A stretch of DNA of 64,000 bases from assembly GCA_038496675.1 (NCBI GenBank), contig CM076671.1:5460133-5524132 (forward strand), read 5' to 3'. The notes beneath the pieces are model-generated. The model was given only the letters and a program-made list of their open reading frames with translations, ran no database searches and was not told where the DNA came from. The stretch is from Rachycentron canadum. Its lineage: Eukaryota; Chordata; Actinopteri; Carangiformes; Rachycentridae. Within the stretch, counting starts at the first letter, position 1, and every line of letters begins with the position of its first letter. The position numbers and the translations under genes are program-made. Positions 1 through 10,100 of this stretch are shown piece by piece.

Positions 1-306
1 GGCCTTTCAAACCTGCGAGGAGTTGTCCAGTGGCCATGAGATCAGACTGTAGCTGTAGTAGGCAGCCTCCAGGTGTCAAAGTGTGAACAGGGATCTGAAA
101 CTGAGGAAACTCATAAACTTAACAGCATTGAACTTCCACTATAATGTTAATAAAAATAATTGTCTGTTATGTAAAACCTTTCTCAGATGGTGATGAATGT
201 GTGGCTGATGGAGTATAAGTGCCTCAGTGATCCATTTGCATCATCATCACTTTCTTATTCATCACTTTAGATGCGCTGCTTTTATTTCCAGCTGAAAAAT
301 AATTAC

Positions 307-344
307 AATAAATGTTCCACCACAAAAAAAAAAAAAAAAAAAAA
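307..344 (+). other. AATAAA signal followed by A21 run
   Basis: AATAAA at 307-312 is followed 11 bases later by 21 consecutive A (324-344). A genomically encoded A-run just past a polyadenylation signal is the usual scar of a retroposed transcript. A simple poly(A) microsatellite would look the same. No coding remnant was recognised in the 300 bases upstream. Confidence 0.35.
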
Positions 345-1204
345 CAGCTTCCTTTTTTTTTCTCAGGAACACTTCAGCTCTGCGGCCTTATATGGTGAAA
401 TGCCAGACTGCTCTGAGCTGAGGCTAGGCAGAGAGGAAGATACAGACTGAGAGAAACAACTTGACTGATACAGAAAACCACAGCAGGCCAGAGAAAACAG
501 ACAATGCTTCTGCTGCCAGTCAGAGGAGTGAGGGATTTGTTCTCTTCTGACCAAAGATGTGAGTAAAAAGGTTGTCCTTAATAATCAAAACCTCCCAAGA
601 TTTCAGACGATTTCTATTGAGGCCACTGGGCACCACTTGATCTTTCCTCGAGCAGCGTCCACAGGCCACAGGTTTCCTCTTCTGGCCAACATGTCAGTTT
701 TACACACAATTTATGTATTTCCTTTTATTGTTTGTATATCTATTTCATCATCTGAAAAGGACATTGTAGTCAAATTTGCTGAGTGCATTCAGTTCAGTTT
801 TAATAACAACATGACCTCTTAACGCTGCCCTCAGGATGAATATTTTCAACTGGCCCTTCGTTTGTCAGAAATCAATGCTTCTAAATAAGCTTTTACAATG
901 CTTCAAATCTTGCTTTTTACAAAGCATTCTCCCGTGCAATATAGCGATGCATTTTTCCTTCACATCACTGGTACTGAACTGGCACAAACATTAAGAATAT
1001 GTGTCCACAGGACGCAATGAAGCCCATTAATGTGGGACAGTATGGTCACCTCCTCCAGTATTTCCATGCACATTTACATAATTTTCAAAGTAAAATATTG
1101 ACTTGGCCCTGATCTGTCCACTAGTGGATACATTTAATAATCCAGATACAAAAAAGTATGCTGGTATGGAGCTACATGTGTATTATTGAACGGAAGTATA
1201 TGAA

Positions 1205-1443
1205 TAAAAGACTGTGCTTGGAGTTTATTTACAAAGACGCAGTTATAGCATGTAACTCTCCCATTAACTTTTATACTTTGCATGGATTAAACAAACAAGA
1301 TATGTGTCAGTTAGTGAACTTAAGAATTGTTGGTTGGCATATTTTTTACCTTTGGACTCTAGCTGGGCTAGCTGTTTCCACCTGTATGTAGTCTTTATGC
1401 TAAGCTAAAATAAGTTAAACTAACTTCCACCTGGCTCCAGTTT
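1205..1443 (-). repeat. Teleost dispersed repeat fragment (family R1)
   Basis: The reverse complement reads through an AGCTTAGCATAAAG block, a GGAAACAGCTAGC block and a CTTGTTTGTTTAATCC block. I recognise this order from an abundant teleost interspersed repeat. Related pieces occur at about 34036-34135 (the TTGTTTGTTCAATCC part) and 47876-47990 (the TTAGCTTAGCATAAAG part), both on the other strand. No terminal repeats are visible, so the class is undetermined. Confidence 0.5.
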
Positions 1444-3210
1444 CTTACTCAAAAATGAACAGCCAGTTTATACAATAGTGGGAAGCTGCTTTTAGTTTTA
1501 GTCTTGCAGCACATGTAAAGAGTTTGTGGAAAACCCAATATTACGAATGTGTAATAACTCCACAATATATTGTAAATAAACCAGAAATGTTTAGCTCTAC
1601 ATGTCAGATACTTTTGAACAAAAGGAAGTGTTGAGGAAATATTCACTAACAAACTCCCCATCCCAGACCTCCCTCCTCGTTTTTCATCCTACACAGGGCT
1701 GTAATATTGTATATTAAATTTATTACCTTACAACTGACATCCATGCTGCTTTTAAACCCCCCTTTCATGTTGTATAGATATAGATAGAGAGAGAGAGGGC
1801 ATTTCAGAGGTGAAGAGAGATGTGGTTTACCCCATCAGCTGTGTTTACTCTGGAAGACTTACTGCTTCTGTTGGCAGCTTCACACACATTCTCTCTCTCA
1901 TTCTCTTTCTCTTCCTCCCTCTCTGTTCTCCAGATATAGCCAGCTATGCAGAGAAGCCTACAATTAGCTTTTTTCCCAGAGGCCTCTCTCTAAGTGCAGG
2001 GTTTATCTGATATGAGCTTTTGAAGCCTACTACCAACCTGACATGACAGTCCTCTGAATCTTGCTCTAATGATATTAAAGTGTTTCTGAATTGAATTTGA
2101 TCAAGATTCAATTTAGAAATAAACTAATTTAGAGACTCAAATGGGTTAAAGGTTCTTTTGGGCAGTGTTGGACAGGTTTATTGACATTTAGGGACAAAAT
2201 GCTTTACAAGTAGTGGGACTTAATAACAATGAGTAGTGCTGATATACGTTATAGTGCACATATTTTTATCATATTAACACAGTTGACCTAAAATCTGAAA
2301 ATGACTTGTAATGTAGCTTTGTTAACAGATCATTAACCACTGAGCAGGGTTACACACACAGTGATGGCTGCATCAGTATACACACTAATGCACTGAACCT
2401 AATGTGATTACATGAACATTGCAATTGAAACACAGACCGCACACACCTTAATCTGATGATCTCTTTTTAATCAGTAATTTGTATTATTTGTGTCGGCAAT
2501 TGAGACACATGAAGAACCCTCACAAAGGTCTTCTGTTAGTAAAAGGTACTTTTGAGAAATTGTAAAAACTGGAGCAGCCATCTTTTTTATTACTATATAC
2601 ATATTGATTCTCAAACAATAGAAATACAAAGTAATTTTAGTTATAACACATTATTCTTACTAATGAGAAGCCTTGGAGCTTTGAAGTCGCTGAGTCACTT
2701 TACTAACTTCTTCTCGACACTTTCTCTGCAAACTTTGTTGTTACCTACACCGGTTGTCAGTAGGTTGCATTTTAGTCCCCATCCTTAACTACACATGGCT
2801 CGTGGCAAAGTAACAATTCTTCTGACTTTTTATAGAGAGCAAAAGCCAGCTAGTGTGGTGGTTGTACTGTATGTCCTGGAGGCTTCCAGGTTTAATCCCA
2901 TAACTCTATGCATCCAACTAGCTGAAATACCTTAGAGAAAGAAAGACACTGAATCGCTCCCAGCTGTTGGGATGCTGCTCTGCTCTGGTCAGGAGGTGAT
3001 AAAGAGTTTCATCCCTAGGGATCAAAAGTCCCACAGGAAAACAAAGGAAGTCTTCCCAGCTACTATACACTGTCCCAGCTGCCAGTGCTCCCAATGTAAG
3101 ATAACACAAATCTAATGCGCTCAGTTAACCAAAATAAACATTTGAAATACATAGCAGCCATCTCCTGTCATTCTGATCCAAAATCAAAAATGGAGTCTGA
3201 GCCATCCAAG

Positions 3211-3740
3211 TGTCACGTCCCCTAAAATAATGCACAAAGCCAGCACACCTCGTCTGTCTAGTGCAAAAAAATCAAAGCCACTCCATTAAATATGAAACGC
3301 CACAAATCCAACAGACACAATAGTTGGCATCATCTGCTCATTTCAAATCCAACACAACTGGTGTTGAACCTGAGATGACTCAAATGGCCTCTAACCCAGT
3401 CTACTGATGTACAACAATATCCAAAAGTAACCACAGCAGGCTACTGTTGTAACGCTAATCCACTTCAACCACATAAAACAAATTTAGCTGGCCTCCCCAA
3501 ATAAAACCACACAAATGCATAGCACCTGAGCTGCGTCGGCATGTGCCACGTCTCCAAAATAATCTATCAAATCCAGCTCCTCCAAAGGCCGGTTCTCTCT
3601 AGAGATACCCAGTAACAATCACTCCAATTCAGAAAGCCCTGGGACACTTGGCCTCTAAAAATAACACAACTTGCGAGCTAGGTTTTTGGACACATTCTGT
3701 CATTCCTCCAAAAATAGAAAGCCAAATCAACTGAGGGTTA
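3211..3740. repeat. Degenerate tandem (minisatellite-like) repeat
   Basis: A unit resembling CTCCAAAATAAnACAAATCCAGC recurs at about 3216, 3287, 3342, 3412, 3493, 3550, 3650 and 3712, spaced 55-100 bases. The clearest pair is GTGTCACGTCCCCTAAAATAA (3211 on, first 20 bases diagnostic) and GTGCCACGTCTCCAAAATAA (3541 on). Copies are heavily mutated, which suggests an old array. There is no open frame through it. Confidence 0.45.
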
Positions 3741-6700
3741 TCTACTGTGAGATCAGAGCTACAATTGGCATTTGTATCAATTTTGGTTTTGTGCAAAATG
3801 CTTCCACTATGATTCTTCTGGATGGAGTCTATATGAGCTAGAGAGATATTAAGTTATGAGTTTTACAATGATACTGTGAGTAGAAAAATATGTCCAGCAG
3901 TGATGAATGAATCTAAACATGTAAACAAAACTGAAAGATTCCTGATTTCCTCTGTTGACCTCATTAATCCCTCATTAACTTCCAGCCCCCAACAACCTGC
4001 ACAGTTAAGGGAATATGGATGATTATTAATAATAAACAAAGTGAGTGCTCTGATTTGCATAATCAAAATAGCATTTAACATTTTGATTAAGCTCTCTTTT
4101 TATGTCTGTGGAATAATGTCCCTCTGCTGTTCACTTTCTATATCAGTTTTATAATTTCCACTCAGTATTTCTTTTCTTCTTGTTCCACTTAATAATGTTT
4201 TATGAACTATTTTCTGTGATATAAACAAGACAGATATGACCTGTCCCTACCTCCTTCTGGTCTTCAGAACTGGACAGCCAAAACATTTATATTGACCTTT
4301 TCATATTCCACACTTTCTATTCTATAGCAAATAACTCTGATCATAACTAAACAATGTCCCAGTGAGCAGTAAACTTGTTCTGTCTGTGAAGTCCAGAGAG
4401 GATTACAGGAGGTATGTTGTAGATTGTGCAGGCTACTAAATGCATAACTAAATGTTCTTATCATTGGCTGTCATTAGAGCACAGTGGGCATTCTTTCCAT
4501 TGATGCAGAATTGTGTCATCACATCGAGTCTATAAACAGATCCTCTGTTCACAAAGACGGCCTGGAGAGTACAACAGGCTGTGCTGAGCCACTCTCTGTT
4601 AAGGCCTCAAAACATTTCAGTGTAATTAAGATGCAGCAGTGCAGGTCAACAACAGCAGCCAGTTTGTTAGACACCCTGAATTCATTTACAGCTTTAAACA
4701 CACATTCTTTCACTATTGCTGATCATTTTAATATTTTGTGGCGGTGGTGCCTTAATTTCCCTGTTAGTAGCTGGGCTGGTCATTCAGTCTTTTTTTGTCT
4801 GTTTCTGCCTATATTAGATAAACAGGCAGCAGAATGAAGAAAGCAATTTAGGGCAGAGAAATTGGGAATGACTGTATTGTCTTTGTAGTCAGGTATTAAC
4901 ATTTCTAAAGACTTATTTGACACAAATAATTAATAGATATTTGCATTGCTTTTTATTGTACAGTTGTCTTGACTTTTCTGACCAAATTAAGGTTTTTATT
5001 TATAAAATCTAAAGTGATCTCATCTGTGATCTAAATCCATATATAGAAGGTCTTTGGTTCCCCTCCACCCTGAGGTCAGAGGTCATTTGAGCTTCTGGAG
5101 CCTGTATGGCTTCAGTATCTGGCTGCAGGGCCCTTCAGGGGGACTTTGAATGATCTAGTCGGGGGACGGACATTAAGAACATCACAGCCCTGCTGAGTGA
5201 GAACCATCTGGTTCATCTGATTGGCTACAGATATTTAGAGCATCCTGATATGATGATTGACATGGAGGATTGTGATTGGATGCTGCTGTATCTAAAAGGT
5301 TTGTGCGGTGTCTTCGGTCTGATGTACGAACAAGTTGGACTGGAGCAGTGGAAAAATAACTGCTCTATTTATAAAGGCCCATTTAACAGAAGAGGGTCAT
5401 CTGTGTCCCTCACAGAAACACAAACAGTCAGCCTGTCCTCCTGCTACCAAGAACTCATTCCATCAGAGATCAGATCAGGACTCATAACTACCTGTTTCCC
5501 CTGTTTTATAGGCTGTCACATAAAGCACAGATGCACATAAATCTAAGTTTTAAAAGCTTTATGTCTCAGTTAATCAAGCTTACAGAACCAGTATGCACAT
5601 ACTAAGTTGAGACCAAATCTAACCAGAAGCTGTTTTCTTTAAACCTTCATGCATCTCCCATATAAATAGATAATTTATATCTCTAATGTGTAGAAATTTT
5701 AGTTTTCATCTTGACAATCATGAATGGCATCATGAATGGCATGACCCTGATAAAAGTTTAATCGGCAGGTCGATGAGTGTGGTGGCTGGTGTGTTATCCC
5801 ATGTGTCCCACCCCAGGGTCTTTAGTAGCCATTGATTTCTGATGCTGTTAAATATCTGTCTTTGTCTGTAATGTCCATATACACATCAGTGTAAAACTAA
5901 AGTGCTGTCAAACTGTTCCATTATATGTGTCATTGATATCTAGAGCATTGATGACTTATGAAGGAAAGACTCAGGATTTCACTCATGTTCATGTAGATAA
6001 TGACATACTACGTTTCTCTTTGGACATTTCAACTGATATTCGATGCAGCATCACAGTAATAAAAGTTGTTGGTCTTTGTGTTAATATTTTAAACTACATT
6101 CACATGAAATGTAATGATGCCACTCTGTGGACAACTGTAGGCACTGTACGATTTTCACTGTTCCCTCCATGTCTTGTTAGTGTATCAAATGTTATGCACT
6201 GTTGGCTTTTCAGTTACAAGTCGAGAGATGCATGTGACTCTGCGTTATAGTGTTCGTGTCTGTAGCAGATATATGTATGTAGATGTATACAGTAGATACA
6301 TAAACACATGCAAACTTAAACATCCACAGGACGAGAAGGAAAAGGTTCAAGGTACCAACATCAAAAATGGAGAATAAAACTGCTGGGGGATATGAAACAT
6401 AATATAGACCCAGAGTGACTCCTGTAATTATATAATATATATATAATAATAATAGATGTGTAAACAGTGAATTTATTCCTAGTTTTCAACTGTAGTGCAG
6501 TGGTTGAAGAATGTGATAGGTGAGAAATGAAGCTTTAGGTTTGATTGCATTGCTTCGCTAGTAACTCGATGGAGCTGCCAAATTAAATCAGTGGAGTGTT
6601 TTCACCTCAGAAAAACAAGTGACCAGGTCGACATGTAAAACTGATCCCACTTACCAGTTAATGTATTGCTGCTGCTACTTGTTTTCATCAGACTAGCAAA

Positions 6701-6938
6701 ATGAAAACTTCTAAACACAAATAAATGTTTAATTGTTGAAGGAATTGCTCAAATGAACAAAACTAGGCTTTTCTATCCCGTTTAGTTATTTGACACTTTG
6801 TTTCTTTAAAAGTAACAAGACTAAGTGTATTATTTGAATTACTAGAAATGTCAGCTTGTGTATGAGTGAGTGCCACAGAATGATCTAAATATGACATTTG
6901 TTTTCTGTACTTTGAAAGTAGATAGGGCCTCCTGGATC

Positions 6939-6946
6939 ACTTCCTT
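6939..6946 (-). promoter_or_regulatory. ETS-like site upstream of CD2
   Basis: ACTTCCTT on the + strand is AAGGAAGT on the - strand, matching the ETS-family core GGAAGT, 122 bases upstream of the CD2 start codon. ETS factors commonly drive lymphoid genes, so position and identity are plausible. An 8-mer occurs often by chance, and no TATA box or initiator is evident nearby. Confidence 0.25.
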
Positions 6947-7067
6947 CAAAAACCATATCTGTGCACATGCACATATACAAACTAAGTCAGCTAACTGTTG
7001 CCTTGTACAGGAAATAACCTTGATACTGGAAAGAGGCTGTTTGTCGTTTCTGCTCAGTCTGGTGAGC

Positions 7068-7140
7068 ATGGTAACGAAGATGACTGCTGTATCTAAAATT
7101 ACTCTTCTTCTACTCTGCTGCTCCATCATCTCCTCCAAAG
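7068..7140 (+). CDS. cd2: CD2 exon 1: signal peptide
   Basis: This encodes a short polar N-terminus, then the hydrophobic core ITLLLLCCSII and a small-residue cleavage zone SSK. The exon ends in phase 1 before GTACTA. In-frame ATGs lie at 7068 and 7080; either gives a functional-looking leader. Intron 1 (7141-9208) is AT-rich and holds nothing recognisable. Confidence 0.8.
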
Positions 7141-10100
7141 GTACTATTCAATTAAACAATTTCTCAATCTACTTAAGATGGATATTATAATTGAAGAATT
7201 TTAGGATGTTATGCTGTGAAGATCAGTAGATCATTTTTGAGTGTCTAACTCACCGGTGTATAACATGAGGTTTTTTAAAGAAAATCCTCTTAAAGTAAAA
7301 TATTTGTCTATAATTAATATGTTAGTATGTTTTTCAATGTGTTTTTCCTTTTCCTGGAGTGATTTATATTCACTAGATTTCAATCGGGTTAACTTTTTCA
7401 GTAAGGTAGAAAATGACCTGCAAAAATACTTATCTGACTATTTTATGAACAGAAATCCCCCAATATTAAATAGACTACATGTGACCTAAAGACTGTTTCT
7501 AAAGTGTTAAATGAAATCATTGCTAGGACACTAAAGGAGAACCACCAAAGTACTCTGCTCTAAAGCCCCTGACATGAACAGAGTTGAGAGTCGTCTCTGA
7601 GGTGGCCATTGGCTGACATAAAACAATCTCTATAGTTTAAAGTAATTGTGTGGTCTTTGTGTGTGTGTGCACTGATCAAACCTTGTACTGGTTTGTGTGA
7701 ATGTGTTTTCTATATTTGTTCTTGTATTTGCTTCCTTGTTGTTGGTACTAAAGCAAAAAGTGTGCTCTGATTGTTGCGGGTGAATGCAGGTTGAAACCTC
7801 CATCAGATATATATATCAGACATAGATGATGATCATTTCAGTAGTAAAAAAAAAAAGAATGAAAGTATTACATAATAAAATTATGTTTTGCTCTACAATT
7901 ACATAAAGATCACAGATGGCAGAAAACCTAAAAATGTTCACATATAAAACTAGTTGATTGAAATTAATAATCATTTTATTATTTGAATAATAATTTTTCA
8001 TTTTATCATTCATTTATTCATTAAAATGTATTTCACATTCAACTAACAAATAGTATTATCAAGATTCAGCGTTTGTTGTTTTAGATTAGGATCTTCTTTT
8101 TTCAGATAAAATAAAAGATGAGAGAAAGATGATGTGTATTTACAAGAATGTCACACCACTGGTGCTTCCTGGAAATAGTTTGTTCTGCAGTCATAACCGT
8201 AAATTGATTAAATGAAATCTCTTTCAGAGGTTGATGGAAATGTATTAATTATTAAGCCCAAAATAATGGTCATCGGTCTTGAAACAAGACTTTTGTGATT
8301 ATAACGTAATTACTGTCAAAAATAATAGATACTGGCTATAATAGATCTAAAACTTTCTCTCAAAATGGAGTAGTTTGACTCTGTTTGACCACAGAGTCAT
8401 AGAAATGCGTCATGCTAATAAGACATATAAGATATGATTACAGAGGAATTAAAGAGAAATGTTTGTTGAAGTTCTTGTTTCTTTTCCCCAAACTTTTATA
8501 CCCCATGACTTGCATCATTTGACTTCCTCTCAGTTTAGTGTCACAAGTGGACGAAAACAATGATATTGAATATCTAACTTTCATGTTTGGGGTTTTGATG
8601 ATACAAAGTGCTACATGTGATCTTAAGAAGATTTAAGTTTCTGGTTCTGACAGTTTAAAAATGAAAACTCTTGCATGAGAATCGTAAAGCAAAAAGTACA
8701 GTTATTTATAGATATTTCTATGTATTATATGGGATGTCATGGTGGTGTCCTCACAAAAAAGTGTTAGAAAAAGTGAGATAGTTGAAGTGGGTGGTAGGCA
8801 TACACACCAGTGTAAATTGAAATTTGAACACAAAGAAAATGCACCTGTTTAACATGGATATGAAGGTTGGACATATAGACAGAGGATGAATCCTCATGTT
8901 TTTGACGACACCCTTTTCTCACACCACTGTCCAAGCAAATAAAGTCAAAATCCAAGGCCAAATTAGTTGAAATTTAGTCATGGTCCTCAGAGAATGTACT
9001 GTTTCCGTCACATTCCCCTGGCACCTCCCTCCCATCTACATTTCATCGTTGCAACCCATCCTCATGTTTTAGGTGTAATGAACACTGCAGCCACTAGAGG
9101 TCACAAATTGCCACTTGAGTTTGATCAATTTAACTGAGATTGTCCAGGCCTTTGAAAATCTGCTGAGCACTGTCTGACTCTCTGTTGTGTTTCTTCACCT
9201 TTCTTTAGATCCCAAAGCTTCTGCGGATGATTGCAACAATTACACAACAGTAGGGGAGGACTTTATTGTGCCCCTTAACTTACAAATACAACAGGTAAAA
9301 AAACTGAGATGGAAACACAACAGTAATGTAATCTTTGAGTGGAAGTCGACAAAGAATGATGAGACTGGTATCAAGAGCGAAGAAAAAATTATTTGTCAAA
9401 ATGGATCGCTAAGGCTGACAAATCTTGAAAAAACGCACTCAGGATTATACCTACCCGAAGTTTACGATTCCGACGGCGTGTCCAAAGCCATCAACGGCAT
9501 ACGTTTATGTGTACTGGGTAGGTAACAACATTATCATGTCTGTGTATCTTGATATATATCATGCCTTTTCATGCTCCGCTTGGATCTGAAGTCAACATCA
9601 GAAGAAGCTTATATGTCATAATGATTAGTGTTGTAATGCATTAGACATTGTAATAGATGCACAGTATAGACCACTATCATCACAAAACTTCTTTTGGTTT
9701 CACTATCATGTCATTTGTTCACATAACATCAGTTTTTCTATTTTATTTGTCATAATAATTACAGTGTTTTTAATGCCTCAGATAAATAAAATCTACTTCT
9801 CTTAGACCGTATCCCGAAACCTCAATTGAAGCACAAATGTGTCCAAAACAAAGACCAATTTACCTGCATGGTTGAAAAGGTAAGAACAAATGTCTAGTAT
9901 GTCTGATTTACAAAGCAGTGAGTTGTGTCTGTGGCTTCCTCCGACCTGCTCAAAAAAACAAACTGTTCAGTTTTATTATTTCTTACTTTCATTTTCAGAA
10001 AAGTAAAAGCCAGGTCAAATAAAGGAAGTTGATTGATGATTGTCCTGTTCTATTGTTTTTAGTTGGCCACAGCATTAGGGGCAGCTAATTATGGGAATTG

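Larger units (their letters stand above)
1..7067. other. Intergenic region upstream of CD2
   Basis: No exon chain, Ig-like motif or other protein family is recognisable on either strand. Open frames here are all under about 120 codons and show no splice-linked continuation. The stretch holds an AATAAA followed by a 21-A run near 307-344, one arm of a teleost dispersed repeat at about 1205-1443, a degenerate tandem repeat at about 3210-3740 and otherwise unique AT-rich DNA. A somewhat more GC-balanced block at about 5060-5530 looks different from its surroundings, but its longest frame (96 codons) matches nothing I know. Confidence 0.6.

Noticed and set aside
5250..5540. 96-codon frame in a more GC-balanced block upstream of CD2
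   Set aside because: No family match, no splice-linked neighbour and no Ig cysteine-tryptophan pattern; noted only as compositionally different.
5720..5745. Tandem CATGAATGGCAT duplication
   Set aside because: A single 13-base tandem duplication without context; common by slippage.
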